This document shows, piece by piece, positions 1 to 8,352 of a DNA stretch of 16,059 nucleotides. Positions within the stretch are counted from its first letter, which is position 1; every line of letters starts with the position of its first letter. The stretch spans positions 1-16,059 of the forward strand of contig JABDMN010000206.1 of the NCBI GenBank assembly GCA_013001485.1, given 5' to 3'. The notes below the pieces were generated by a model. That model saw only the letters and a program-made list of their open reading frames with translations, was not told the origin of the DNA and did not search any database. This DNA is from Acidimicrobiia bacterium. GTDB lineage: Bacteria; Actinomycetota; Acidimicrobiia; Spongiisociales; UBA5794. A program made the translations under genes and the position numbers.

Positions 1-1
1 C

Positions 2-2689
2 CTTGCGTTGCCTGTGGTTCTCAGCGTCGCCTGGATCGTGGCTCGCTACGGTCGACGTGCCGTACCGCAGCGCCAGCACATGGCTGCGGTGGTGCTGCGG
101 ATGATCGGGCTCGGACTTCTCGTGCTCGCCCTCGCCCAGCCGCTGTTGGTCCGTGAGTCGGGGGAGAAGACGGTGCTCTTCCTACTCGATCGCTCGGCGT
201 CGATCGACGGAGCGGCGCGTGTGGCCCAGGAGCAGTTCGTTGCCGATGCCCTCGATCAGGCGGCACCTGAAGACGTTGTCGGAGTGGCTGTGTTCGGCTC
301 AGACCTTCGCGTCGATGTCGCGCTGGCGCCGCTGCGCACACCCCAACCCGTCCGCACCACGGTCGATGCCTCGGGAACGGACCTCGCCGGAGCGCTTCGT
401 GCTTCGGCTGCGGTGCTACCCACGGAGGGCTCCCGGCGGATCGTCGTGCTCACCGACGCCGTCGAGACGTCTGGCAACGCCAGGACGGCTGCGCGTGAGC
501 TTGCCGAGGCCGGGATCGCCGTCGATGTGATCACCCTCGATACGGGGCGTTCTGCCGACGCTTTGGTCACACGGGTCGATGCACCGGTCACCGCTCGAGA
601 GGGCGAGGACCTTGTCGTCGACGTCACGGTCGAAGCCACCGCTTCGGGTGAGGCGACTCTGCTTGTCGAGGCGGGGGATGAGGTCATTCCTCTTCCGGTC
701 ACGCTGCAGGCAGGCACCAACCGCATCCAGGTGACTGTTCCCGGCGTCGACACCGGCATCCTGCGGGTCTCGGCCTCCATCGACGCCGCGTTCGATCAAG
801 TGCCGGAGAACAACAACGGCGAAGCCCTGGTGCGGGTGCTTGGCCCGGCTCGAGTCGGCGTTGTCGAGGCGCTGCTCGGCGAGGGTGTCGATCTGGTGCG
901 AGCTCTCAACGCCGGCGGCATCGACGCCGTGTTGCTCGATGGCATCCCGGGAGCCGATGACCTGCTGCTCTACGACGCGCTGGTACTGGTCAACGTGCCG
1001 GCGCCCGGCGAGGCCGTGACAGCCGATATCGCGGCCTACGTCGAGGAACTGGGCCGAGGACTCGTGGTCGTCGGAGGGGACCAGGCCTACGGCCTTGGCG
1101 GGTATGAGGGCTCGGAGCTCGAAGATCTGCTCCCGGTGACCTCGGACCCCGATGATTTGATTCGCCGCACCCCGGTCGCCGAAGTGCTGGTCATCGACAC
1201 CTCGGGATCCATGGCTGACTGCCACTGCAGCGGCGGGCTCAACGGCGAGGCCATGGAAGGCATAGGCGTCAACAAGACCGACATTTCCCGCGCCGGTGCA
1301 GGGTTGGCCATTTCGGCGCTGCAGGAGACCGACCGGGTGGGGATCCTGGCATTCACCTCGGGTACGAGGTGGGCGCTCGATCTCCAGACGAAGCCGGCCG
1401 CCGCTGTTGTGGCATCCGCGATCAACTCGCTGGTGCCCAATGGTGACACCGAGATCACCCAGGCCCTCGAAGAGGCACTGGCAGCGTTGCGGGAGGCTCC
1501 CGAGGACATCAAGCACATGGTGCTGTTCACAGACGGGTGGGGCGATGACGCCCGCGCTCTCGACGTTGCACAAGAGATTGCCGACGCCGGCATCACCCTG
1601 TCGGTCCTCGGGACAGGCGAGGGTGCTGGTGAGACTCTTCGTCGTATGGCGGCGATTGGCGGTGGGCAGTTCTACCCGGGGCGGGATCTCGATGCCGTTC
1701 CAGATATCTTCGTCGAGGAGACCTTGCGGGTCGCCCGGCCGCTCATCGCCGAGGGTGAGTTCTTCCCATCACTCGGCGCGGCCTCGCAGGTCACAGCCGG
1801 TCTAACGGCAGCTCCACCGCTACGCGGCTACGTCTTGACCCGGCCCAAGGACACCGCGGTGATTGCCCTCGAGATCGGGCCGGGAGATCCGCTGCTCGCG
1901 ACCTGGCAGCGAGGCCTGGGTCGGGCGTCGGCGTGGATGTCCGACACCACGGTGCGGTGGTCGGCCGACTGGGTCACCTGGGGCGGCTTCGTCGACTTCT
2001 GGGGCCGGGTGGTCGGCGACGTTCTGCCTCCGGGGCTCGACAACCCGCCAGAAGTCCGTCTCGACGGCGGTGCCATCGAGGTCCGTTTTGATGCCGAGGC
2101 TCCCCTCGATGCCAGTGCGGTGGCCACCATTCGCGACTCAGAAGGCAACGTCTCGGCGATCCCGCTGCAGCGCACCGGAGGCACCACCTTCGAAGGTCGT
2201 GTGCCCGTCGCCACTTCGGGTGCCTACTGGGTGGCGGTCACCGTCGAGAACCCTGACGGCCTTGTTGCCCAGGGGAGCAACGGCCTCGTCGCCGGATACG
2301 CCGACGAGTTCGCCTTCCGCGAGGCCGACACTCAGCTTCCCGACGACGTGGCCGGGATCACCGAAGGCCGCGTCGGACCCACGGCAGCCGAGGTCTTCGA
2401 TCCCGCTCCACGTCGCGGCGCCGCAGAACGGCCTCTGTGGCCGCTGCTGGTTGCCATCGCGCTCGGGCTGTTTCTCCTCGACGTGGCTCTGCGACGCCTC
2501 GTCGTCGCCAGGGGCGACTGGAGGGTCTGGCGCGAGGCAGTCGTCCCCACGAGGCAGGAGCGACCGGAGGCGATTCCGACCGCACCGGCACCATCCGTCG
2601 AGGAGGATGAGGTTCTCCCGCCGACGCGCGACGTGCACCCGGAGGAGGAGTCTCTCGGTCGTCTGCTGCGTCGGAAGCGAAACCGGTAG
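2..2689 (+). CDS. Membrane-anchored protein with two VWA domains and a glutamine-amidotransferase-like region (5' partial)
   Basis: The reading frame is open to the window edge, so the true start probably lies upstream; a TTG at 8 is the first possible start inside. Residue numbers count from that TTG. Two hydrophobic segments (about 1-12 and 28-46) lead into a first VWA domain with the metal-binding motif DRSAS (61-65). A region around 345-378 with GGDQAYGLGGY resembles the class I amidotransferase-like fold of this family, but I see no convincing catalytic Cys-His pair. A second VWA domain begins at DTSGS (397-401) and carries a Cys-His-Cys insert (405-407). A beta-rich part follows, then a C-terminal membrane helix (about 811-831) and a charged tail. 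Related large VWA proteins occur in Actinomycetota, Chloroflexota and Planctomycetota and have no settled function; a role in surface or protein-protein interaction is inference. Its stop lies 1 nt from that of the convergent thioredoxin gene. Confidence 0.85.
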   Translation, partial: LALPVVLSVAWIVARYGRRAVPQRQHMAAVVLRMIGLGLLVLALAQPLLVRESGEKTVLFLLDRSASIDGAARVAQEQFVADALDQAAPEDVVGVAVFGSDLRVDVALAPLRTPQPVRTTVDASGTDLAGALRASAAVLPTEGSRRIVVLTDAVETSGNARTAARELAEAGIAVDVITLDTGRSADALVTRVDAPVTAREGEDLVVDVTVEATASGEATLLVEAGDEVIPLPVTLQAGTNRIQVTVPGVDTGILRVSASIDAAFDQVPENNNGEALVRVLGPARVGVVEALLGEGVDLVRALNAGGIDAVLLDGIPGADDLLLYDALVLVNVPAPGEAVTADIAAYVEELGRGLVVVGGDQAYGLGGYEGSELEDLLPVTSDPDDLIRRTPVAEVLVIDTSGSMADCHCSGGLNGEAMEGIGVNKTDISRAGAGLAISALQETDRVGILAFTSGTRWALDLQTKPAAAVVASAINSLVPNGDTEITQALEEALAALREAPEDIKHMVLFTDGWGDDARALDVAQEIADAGITLSVLGTGEGAGETLRRMAAIGGGQFYPGRDLDAVPDIFVEETLRVARPLIAEGEFFPSLGAASQVTAGLTAAPPLRGYVLTRPKDTAVIALEIGPGDPLLATWQRGLGRASAWMSDTTVRWSADWVTWGGFVDFWGRVVGDVLPPGLDNPPEVRLDGGAIEVRFDAEAPLDASAVATIRDSEGNVSAIPLQRTGGTTFEGRVPVATSGAYWVAVTVENPDGLVAQGSNGLVAGYADEFAFREADTQLPDDVAGITEGRVGPTAAEVFDPAPRRGAAERPLWPLLVAIALGLFLLDVALRRLVVARGDWRVWREAVVPTRQERPEAIPTAPAPSVEEDEVLPPTRDVHPEEESLGRLLRRKRNR

Positions 2690-2690
2690 T

Positions 2691-2707
2691 TCAGCCGACC
2701 GGGCTGA
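2691..2707. terminator. Short hairpin at convergent gene ends
   Basis: TCAGCC (2691-2696) and GGCTGA (2702-2707) form a perfect 6-bp stem with a 5-nt loop. It lies within the last codons of the thioredoxin gene, at the convergent junction with the VWA gene. The two stops are only 1 nt apart, so any termination signal must lie inside coding sequence. The stem is short and has no T-tract, so a terminator role is weakly supported. Confidence 0.25.
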
Positions 2708-3275
2708 GATCACCAGGCTCCAACCGTCCCACGGTCTCACCCAGGATGATTTGATTGAGCACCGTCGACAGCTCCCCGGCAGATATGACCCCGGTCTTCT
2801 TGGCCACGATCGTGCCGTTGCGGTCGACGAAGAACGTCTCAGGCAGGCCGAACACGCCGTAGTCCAGACCGACGCGCGAGCCCTCGTCGACGACGTAGAT
2901 GGTCTCGCGGGACCTGCCCACTTCCTCGAGCCAGGAGCGGCCCCGCTCCGGGTTGTCCTGATAGAGCACACCAACGAACTGAACGTCGAAGGGGGCGAAG
3001 GCCTCGGCCGCCTCGAGTAGGGCCTCGTGTTCGACCCGGCACCCGGTGCACCACGACGCCCAGAAGTTCACCACGACGATGTCGCCGGCGAGCAGAGAGG
3101 TGTCGAACTGCGCGTCACCGTCGATGGTTGACGCCGACCACGTCGGCGATGTGGTGCCGATGAGCGGAGAGGCGGTGACGTCAGGGCTGGTGCCAAACCG
3201 CGTCGAGAACGACACCACGAGGATCCCGACCACCAGCAGGCCGAGTCCCACGCCGAGAACGATGCGGGTGTTCAT
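2691..3275 (-). CDS. ccmG: CcmG/ResA-like membrane-anchored thiol-disulfide oxidoreductase
   Basis: This 194-residue TlpA/ResA-family thioredoxin has an N-terminal signal anchor (about 5-23), so the catalytic domain should face the extracytoplasmic side. The active site is WCTGC (Cys76, Cys79). The motif GLPETFF (143-149) places the cis-proline at 145, and its PETF form is typical of CcmG/DsbE rather than general thioredoxins. CcmG-type proteins reduce the apocytochrome CXXCH cysteines, or the CcmH disulfide, before heme attachment. The ATG overlaps the stop of the upstream TPR gene by 4 nt (ATGA). It is the last gene of the minus-strand run; in E. coli ccmG sits between ccmF and ccmH, so its place here is shifted. 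No CcdA or DsbD that would re-reduce it is in the window. The family is certain; the choice between CcmG and ResA rests on context and PETF. Confidence 0.88.
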   Translation of the reverse strand: MNTRIVLGVGLGLLVVGILVVSFSTRFGTSPDVTASPLIGTTSPTWSASTIDGDAQFDTSLLAGDIVVVNFWASWCTGCRVEHEALLEAAEAFAPFDVQFVGVLYQDNPERGRSWLEEVGRSRETIYVVDEGSRVGLDYGVFGLPETFFVDRNGTIVAKKTGVISAGELSTVLNQIILGETVGRLEPGDLSPVG

Positions 3276-3997
3276 GCCCCGGCCCTCGCCTCATCCAGCA
3301 ACTCGGCGGCCTGGTCGCGGATCTCCTGGGGGAGGTCGTCGAACTCGAGCAGTCGTTCCAGAGGGGGAACGGCCCCGGACGCATCACCGAGACCGTAGAG
3401 GCGAATGGCACCGAGGAAGAAATACGCCTGGGAGTAGCCGGCATCGGAAGCCAGCGACTGCTCGACGTACCGCTCGGCGATCTCGGGTTGATCGGACAGA
3501 TAGGTCATCCATCCAATGTTGGCGAGAGCGCGCGGGTTGCTCGGCTCCTGGTCGAGGACGGTGAGGTAGTGGCCAAGCGCGTCGGAGAACTGGGAATCGT
3601 TGAAGTAGCGGTCGGCCAGAGCGAGCCGCATCGTCGTGACTTCGGGGAACTGGGCGACGATCTCCTCCATCTCCTCGTTGGTGATGGTGGACAGATCCAC
3701 CGCAGGGAGGCCTCCGGTGATCAGATCCCCGGGGTTGCGGTCTTCGGCACTTCGGGCAACAGCGATGCCTGCGCCAACGAGGCCCAGCACGAGGATCGCC
3801 ACGCCTGCGATGACTCTGCCCCGCGGTCCAGAGTTCTCGGCGATCTCATCTGTCGCCAGAATGCCGTCTCTCTCGGCCTGGTACGTCGATCGGAGGCGTG
3901 CCGCCGTTGCCTCGTCCAGCTCACCGGCTGCGAGTTGTGTCTCGACATCGGCGAGATCGGTCTCGACCTGATCGAGTCGTTCCGGGATTCCTGTCAT
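3272..3997 (-). CDS. CcmI-like TPR protein with one membrane segment
   Basis: The protein has 241 residues. Residues 1-55 are acidic and probably helical. A single transmembrane helix lies at about 61-82, followed by an extracytoplasmic part whose residues from about 115 to 225 read as TPR-like helical repeats (for example the run around DALGHYLTVLDQEPSNPRALANIG, given here only as its start DALGHYLTVL). In System I the TPR part of CcmI or of the C-terminal half of E. coli CcmH holds apocytochrome c for heme ligation, and a separate TPR gene directly after ccmH fits that role. The frame is open upstream, but the ATG at 3997 is chosen because it overlaps the ccmH stop by 4 nt and has GAGGAGGG just ahead. 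It is shorter than proteobacterial CcmI and has one membrane helix rather than two. The CcmI assignment is inference from position and repeats. Confidence 0.8.
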   Translation of the reverse strand: MTGIPERLDQVETDLADVETQLAAGELDEATAARLRSTYQAERDGILATDEIAENSGPRGRVIAGVAILVLGLVGAGIAVARSAEDRNPGDLITGGLPAVDLSTITNEEMEEIVAQFPEVTTMRLALADRYFNDSQFSDALGHYLTVLDQEPSNPRALANIGWMTYLSDQPEIAERYVEQSLASDAGYSQAYFFLGAIRLYGLGDASGAVPPLERLLEFDDLPQEIRDQAAELLDEARAGA

Positions 3998-4404
3998 CGG
4001 CCCTCCTCGGGGCGGAGCCGCCCGCTGACGGCAGCTACGCCAAACACCAGGCCTGCGATCGGGATCGCCCACAGAGCGATACCCCAGCCATCGAGCGGAG
4101 GATCGAGCAGAGCCACCTCACCGAAACGGGCAACGAAGAAGTTCCGGATCTGGTCGTCGCTCTCGCCGGCACCGACCTTCTCGGCGATGACGGCCTCGAG
4201 GTCTCTCGCAACCTGCGATGGAGCGTCGGCGATCGATTCGCCTCCGCACAGTGGGCAGCGGATGCTCGATGCAAGCGCCTCAACCCTGTCGATGGCGGTC
4301 AGCGGAGTCGCTCGGGGCCACAGCCCGACCACCATGACGACAAGCGCGGCGGCCGCCAATGCCCACCCGACGGCCGAGATCCAGGAGCTCCGGGTGTCAC
4401 TCAT
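3994..4404 (-). CDS. ccmH: Cytochrome c maturation protein CcmH (thioredoxin-like, LRCXXC type)
   Basis: This 136-residue protein has the CcmH/CycL hallmark, IRCPLCGG, with redox cysteines Cys50 and Cys53. The motif sits on a three-helix domain that continues through DDQIRNFFVARFGE. CcmH acts outside the membrane with CcmF and CcmG to keep apocytochrome CXXCH cysteines reduced for heme ligation. A membrane segment lies at about 12-29, and a second hydrophobic segment at about 105-126, as in other short CcmH proteins. The start ATG lies within the end of ccmF (8-nt overlap), and the stop overlaps the TPR gene by 4 nt. There is no fused C-terminal TPR domain; the next gene supplies that as a separate protein. 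Assignment is firm. Confidence 0.93.
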   Translation of the reverse strand: MSDTRSSWISAVGWALAAAALVVMVVGLWPRATPLTAIDRVEALASSIRCPLCGGESIADAPSQVARDLEAVIAEKVGAGESDDQIRNFFVARFGEVALLDPPLDGWGIALWAIPIAGLVFGVAAVSGRLRPEEGR

Positions 4405-6445
4405 GGCCGCTACCGATCACCGACGGCGCCGTTGGACGGTCGCTGGTGGGAGCGCTGGACGTGTGTCTGCGGGCCCGCAGCGCGTAGAGGCCTCCGGCCA
4501 CAGTCACCAGACCTCCCAGCCACAGCAGCCGTTGCAGAGGGAACACGTAGACATCGACGATGGCCGTCTCGTCGCGCACCGAGACCAACGACACGTAGAC
4601 GTCGTCCAGCGTGCCGTGGAAAACGTCGGGCGTCGCGACTGCCTGTGTTGAGTTGGGGTACTGGTGAAGGCGCGGTTCGAGCAGGGTTCCCTCACCGCTG
4701 CAATCGGCACCGGTGACGCGAATCTGCGTGCCGATCACGGCCCGATTCGGCTCAACCCTGCGGAAGGGGCCTTCGTAGGTGACGCAGTAGGTGCCGACAG
4801 AGACGCTCTGACCGAGGTCCACCGTCACCTCCTGGCGCACCGCGAGGGCGGTGGTGGTTGCGATGGCGATGGACACAAGGGCAATGCCGATGTGCGAGAT
4901 CTGGCCGCCCCAGTAGCCACGATCACCGGCCAGTACCCGTCCGATGGCTTTCGTCCAACTCCGCTCGCGGCGGAGCTTCTGTGCCTGAGAGGCGACAGTG
5001 GCGACGGGAACTGCGATCACGAAGCTGCCCAACACCACCACCAGAACGGCGGGCACCGAGCGCACGCCGACCAGCACCGCGATGGCCCCGCTCACCAGGC
5101 CCGCGAGAGCAGGGATCTTCACTCTGGCCCACACCACCGAGCCCCGGGCTACCCGGTACGGGGTGATCGGCCCGATGCCCACCGCCAGCAGCAGTGCGAA
5201 GGCGACAGGCAGCGTTGCCCTGTCGAAGAAGGGGCGTCCCACGGATACCTGACGCCCGGTGAACGCCTCGAGCACCAGGGGGTACACCGTGCCAACGAGG
5301 ACGGTCACCGCAAACAGTACGAGCAGCAGGTTGTTGGCGAGGAAGACTCCCTCGCGGCTTGCCAGCGTCTCGAGTCGGGGAGCGGAGGCCACCGCCTGGG
5401 ATCGCACTGCGAACAGACCGAACGAGGCGACCGCGGCGACTGCGAGGAACACGAGCAGCGTGGGCCCGATGGCCGATTGGGTGAACGAGTGGACCGAGAA
5501 GATGACGCCCGATCGCGTGAGGAAGGTCCCCAGAATCGTGAGCAGAAACATAGAGATGACGAGGGTGTAGTTCCACGCCTGGAGCATGCCGCGGCGGCGC
5601 TGGACCGCAGCTGAGTGCAGGAACGCCGTAGCGATCAGCCAGGGGAGGAACGCCGCGTTCTCGACCGGATCCCACGCCCAGTAGCCGCCCCAACCCAGTA
5701 CCTCGTACGACCACCAGGCGCCGAGGAGGATGCCCGCCGTGAGGAACGCCCAGGCGACGAGTGACCAACGACGGGTGCGCTCGAGCCAGACCGTGCCCCG
5801 GTCACCGCGAGCGAGAGCCGACATCGCAAAGGCAAACGGAACGGTCAGACCGACATACCCCAGGTACAGCAAGGGAGGGTGCACGGCCATCAAGATGTGG
5901 TTCTGCAACAGCGGATTCGGGCCGAGGCCCTCCATCGGCGCTATCGCTGCCGACCACGGTGCCCAGGCATCGGCGGCGCATCCCGCAGGAGCGGCAACGG
6001 TGCAAACCTCGAAAGGGCTGGCGATCGTCCCCATCACCCCGAACCAGAACACCGACACGACACCGAGGACCGCCAGCGCACCGGCAGCGAGGCCATCTCC
6101 GGCCCCGGCGTCGCGCCAGACGAGCCAGGTGAAGACGGCCAGGACCAGGCCCCACAACACGATCGAGCCCTCGAGCGCCGCCCATCCCGACGCCAGGAGA
6201 AACACGAGGGGTGTGTCGGTTGAGGAGTTGTCTGCCACATAGGACAGCGAGAAGTCGTGGGTGACAATCCCCAACTCCAGTGCAGCCATGGCGACAGCGG
6301 CAGCGATAGCGATGGTCAGCACGGGAGTGCGCAGGCTGTCGATGCCTCTGTCCGGGTCGCGAGCCACCGCCACGCCGGCGACCGAGAGCCACACTGAACC
6401 CACGACAGCGGCCCAGACGGCGAGCAGGCCGATGAACCCGATCAT
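4397..6445 (-). CDS. ccmF: Cytochrome c heme lyase subunit CcmF
   Basis: This 682-residue polytopic membrane protein of the heme-handling protein family would transfer heme from CcmE to apocytochrome c. The tryptophan-rich WWD segment is clear (GWGGYWAWDPVEN, 251-263). Conserved histidines lie in the preceding loop (QNH at 183, VHPP at 189), and RSGVIFSVHSF follows at 311-321. A large extracytoplasmic region precedes the final helix, as in CcmF. The frame continues 34 codons upstream, but the ATG at 6445 is chosen because it makes a 4-nt ATGA overlap with ccmE and starts directly into the first helix. Length is close to the family norm. Two cysteines (148 and 156) in the loop ahead of the WWD region are not among the residues I know to be needed; they could form a disulfide. 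Confidence 0.96.
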   Translation of the reverse strand: MIGFIGLLAVWAAVVGSVWLSVAGVAVARDPDRGIDSLRTPVLTIAIAAAVAMAALELGIVTHDFSLSYVADNSSTDTPLVFLLASGWAALEGSIVLWGLVLAVFTWLVWRDAGAGDGLAAGALAVLGVVSVFWFGVMGTIASPFEVCTVAAPAGCAADAWAPWSAAIAPMEGLGPNPLLQNHILMAVHPPLLYLGYVGLTVPFAFAMSALARGDRGTVWLERTRRWSLVAWAFLTAGILLGAWWSYEVLGWGGYWAWDPVENAAFLPWLIATAFLHSAAVQRRRGMLQAWNYTLVISMFLLTILGTFLTRSGVIFSVHSFTQSAIGPTLLVFLAVAAVASFGLFAVRSQAVASAPRLETLASREGVFLANNLLLVLFAVTVLVGTVYPLVLEAFTGRQVSVGRPFFDRATLPVAFALLLAVGIGPITPYRVARGSVVWARVKIPALAGLVSGAIAVLVGVRSVPAVLVVVLGSFVIAVPVATVASQAQKLRRERSWTKAIGRVLAGDRGYWGGQISHIGIALVSIAIATTTALAVRQEVTVDLGQSVSVGTYCVTYEGPFRRVEPNRAVIGTQIRVTGADCSGEGTLLEPRLHQYPNSTQAVATPDVFHGTLDDVYVSLVSVRDETAIVDVYVFPLQRLLWLGGLVTVAGGLYALRARRHTSSAPTSDRPTAPSVIGSGHE

Positions 6446-6852
6446 GCCCCGTCTGCTGGGGTCTCGTAGTCCTCGCCGTCGTTGGTGCGGTACTGCTCGT
6501 CGTGCTGGATGAGCATCGTGTCGGAGCGGAACGCGGTGCCGTCCCAACTCCCTTCGACGATCACCCCGATGCCCTCGGCGAACAACTGCTGGGGTGCGCC
6601 CGAATGCACCACGGCGACCTCCCAGCGGCCGTCGGTGACATCGAACGACACGCCGTCGGCGGTCTCAGTCACCGACCCGGACGCGACCTGGCCACCGAGA
6701 CGGAACCGGTTCTCTTCGTCGGAGATCTCGCCGTTGACGATTTCGGACGGCGTGTAGAAGAACACGAGGTTGTCGTTGAGCTGAGTGAGGGCGACCACGA
6801 TCACGACGACGGCCGCCGTGACGGGGATGAGAAACCGCCAATACCGTCTCAC
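6442..6852 (-). CDS. ccmE: Heme chaperone CcmE
   Basis: The protein has 136 residues, with one N-terminal membrane anchor (about 6-24) and an extracytoplasmic OB-fold domain, the standard CcmE layout. The heme-binding site is HDEQY (His117, Tyr121), which matches the HXXXY form in which the histidine binds heme covalently; some archaea and sulfate reducers carry Cys there instead. The start is set at the GTG at 6852: it gives a GTGA overlap with the ccmD stop, and translation begins with a positively charged MRRYWRF just before the anchor. The longer upstream frame is antisense-free but is already used by ccmD in another frame. CcmE receives heme from CcmABCD and delivers it to CcmF. The C-terminal tail after Tyr121 is short and acidic. 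Confidence 0.93.
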   Translation of the reverse strand: MRRYWRFLIPVTAAVVVIVVALTQLNDNLVFFYTPSEIVNGEISDEENRFRLGGQVASGSVTETADGVSFDVTDGRWEVAVVHSGAPQQLFAEGIGVIVEGSWDGTAFRSDTMLIQHDEQYRTNDGEDYETPADGA

Positions 6853-6986
6853 GCCGAATCCTGACTGCGCACGGCCTCGATGCGCTGGAGGAGAGAACGC
6901 CGCCGGTAGACCAGCGAGCCCAGATAGGCCCCGATGGTGATTCCAGTGGCTGCGAATCCCAGTGCCACCCATCCCCAGTCGCTCAT
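6849..6986 (-). CDS. ccmD: Small heme exporter subunit CcmD
   Basis: This is a 45-codon gene. It starts with ATG at 6986 and ends with TGA at 6851-6849. The protein begins MSDWGWVALGF, has one membrane helix (about 7-26), then a basic turn (YRRR, 27-30) and an amphipathic tail. This is the usual CcmD shape: one helix followed by a positively charged cytoplasmic segment. CcmD stabilises the CcmC-CcmE complex and helps release heme-loaded CcmE. Both ends overlap the neighbours by 4 nt (ATGA with ccmC, GTGA with ccmE), which strongly supports translation as part of the operon. Sequence conservation in CcmD is weak, so identity rests on size, topology and position between ccmC and ccmE. Confidence 0.88.
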   Translation of the reverse strand: MSDWGWVALGFAATGITIGAYLGSLVYRRRSLLQRIEAVRSQDSA

Positions 6987-7693
6987 GAGCGCCCCCCGGT
7001 TGGGGTCGAGATGGCGTCACCGGCGACGACGGCAGTGGTCGCGATCAGCTCATCGGCTTCGGCTTCGAGGGCCTCGATGCGAACCCTGGCAGCCAACAAG
7101 ACCGCGTAGATGATCGTGAACAACGAGAAAGCCACCAGAAACGCGATGAGGAACGGCGGGTCCATCTGGACCTCGTCGGGACGTAACAGCGTCGGAGGCT
7201 GGTGGAGCGTTCGCCACCAGTACACGGAGAAATGGACAACCGGGAGCTGGGCGATGGCGACGATGCCGAGGATGGCGGATCGCTTGGCGCGCGTCTCCCG
7301 ATCGGGAATCGATCGGCGGAGCGCCAGGTACCCGAGATAGACGAAGAACATGACGGCGGTCGAGGTGAGCCGGGCATCCCACGTCCAGTACACACCCCAG
7401 ATCGGCTTGCCCCAGATCATGCCGAGGAAGATCGTCAGGGCGGTGAAGACCACGCCCAGCTCTGCCGACGCTGCTGCCACCCGGTCCCACGATGCCCGCT
7501 TCGTGACGAGGTAGCCGATCGAGGCGACGAGCGTGACTCCGAAAGCGAGATAGGCCACCCAGGCAGCAGGCACGTGAACGTTCAGGAGCCGGGCGAGATT
7601 GCCCTGCACAGCGTCCTCGGGGGCGACGAGACCGGCGACCAGAGCTGCGCCGAGCAGGACGAGGATGGCCAGCGTTGGCACTCGTTTCGTCAT
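6983..7693 (-). CDS. ccmC: Heme handling membrane protein CcmC
   Basis: This 236-residue polytopic membrane protein has the WWD-type segment WTWDARLTS (103-111). Its flanking histidines match CcmC: NVHVPAAW (His40) and VHFSVYWWRTLHQ (His154, His164). CcmC binds heme at the outer face and attaches it to CcmE with help from CcmD. A frame extends 91 codons upstream, but the ATG at 7693 is chosen because it gives a 4-nt ATGA overlap with ccmB and begins right before the first helix. The short C-terminal extension after the last helix (EALEAEADELIATT and beyond) is cytoplasmic and probably helical. CcsA of System II shares the WWD motif, but length, the ARLTS motif and neighbours favour CcmC. Confidence 0.95.
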   Translation of the reverse strand: MTKRVPTLAILVLLGAALVAGLVAPEDAVQGNLARLLNVHVPAAWVAYLAFGVTLVASIGYLVTKRASWDRVAAASAELGVVFTALTIFLGMIWGKPIWGVYWTWDARLTSTAVMFFVYLGYLALRRSIPDRETRAKRSAILGIVAIAQLPVVHFSVYWWRTLHQPPTLLRPDEVQMDPPFLIAFLVAFSLFTIIYAVLLAARVRIEALEAEADELIATTAVVAGDAISTPTGGRS

Positions 7694-8352
7694 CGCGTCT
7701 CCTGGAGAGGCCGGGCTGCAAGTACACCTGCAATGGCCGCCACACATACGACGAGCGCCATCAGCAGAACTGCGGTGAGGATACTGCGGCCCTGCTGCAA
7801 GCCCTCGAGCGCTTGAGAGGCGGCCAGAAGCAAGGGCACTGCGAGGGGTGCGACCAGCAACGGAACGAGCACGGTGCCCACGCCCGTCGCCGCTGCGATC
7901 GATCCCGCCAGGGTCCCGAGCAGGGCCAAACCCAGGGCGACCGTCGGGACGATGGCCACCAGCCACCAGCCGTCGGTGAGGGCGGGGTCGTAGAGAGCAA
8001 CGGCCGCGATCCCCACGACGAGTTCGAACGCCAGCAACAGGGCACCACTTGCCATGACTCGCCCCGCGAAGCGTGCCGCAGGGTCTATGCCAAGCAGAGC
8101 CAGGTGATCGCGTTGCTCGGGTGTCTCGATGGCGGTGCGACGGACCGAGACGAGGATCCCGAACAGCAACACGACCACCCAGAACATGCCGGGGCCGATC
8201 CGTGCGAGCAGCGGAGCGTCAGTGCCGACGGCGAGGGGAATGAGCAGCATGCCGACAGCCCCGAACGGGATCGTGATCCACAGAACCTCTCCGGATCGCA
8301 ACTCACGAATCAGATCTCGCCGGGCGATGACCCACGCCTGTTGCCAGATCAT
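7690..8352 (-). CDS. ccmB: Heme ABC transporter permease CcmB
   Basis: This 220-residue membrane protein has about six predicted helices and starts with a cytoplasmic segment (ARRDLIRELRSGEVL) typical of CcmB. A conserved-looking loop, RTAIETPEQRDHLALLGIDP, follows the second helix. It pairs with CcmA and CcmC in the ABC complex that uses ATP to release heme-loaded CcmE. The ATG overlaps the ccmA stop by one base (TGATG), and the stop overlaps ccmC by 4 nt. Helix count and length agree with the family. Identity is secure from sequence and position together; sequence alone is less distinctive than for CcmC or CcmF. Confidence 0.93.
   Translation of the reverse strand: MIWQQAWVIARRDLIRELRSGEVLWITIPFGAVGMLLIPLAVGTDAPLLARIGPGMFWVVVLLFGILVSVRRTAIETPEQRDHLALLGIDPAARFAGRVMASGALLLAFELVVGIAAVALYDPALTDGWWLVAIVPTVALGLALLGTLAGSIAAATGVGTVLVPLLVAPLAVPLLLAASQALEGLQQGRSILTAVLLMALVVCVAAIAGVLAARPLQETR

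Noticed and set aside
416..1573. 385-codon minus-strand frame inside the VWA gene
   Set aside because: It lies wholly within a strong VWA-domain coding region on the other strand, and its translation shows no domain or signal.
2138..2974. 278-codon minus-strand frame across the VWA/thioredoxin junction
   Set aside because: It is out of frame with the WCTGC thioredoxin and antisense to the VWA C-terminus, with no recognisable motif.
1863..3020. 385-codon plus-strand frame running past the end of the VWA gene into the thioredoxin gene
   Set aside because: It is out of frame with the VWA protein and antisense to the thioredoxin; its composition is Arg/Ser/Pro-rich as in GC-driven shadows. It is not evidence of a frameshifted extension.
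3488..5614. Long plus-strand open frames (387 and 316 codons) opposite ccmF, ccmH and the TPR gene
   Set aside because: They are antisense to well-recognised genes. Their translations are low-complexity, rich in Arg, His, Asp and Gly, and match no family. Such shadows are expected at this GC content.
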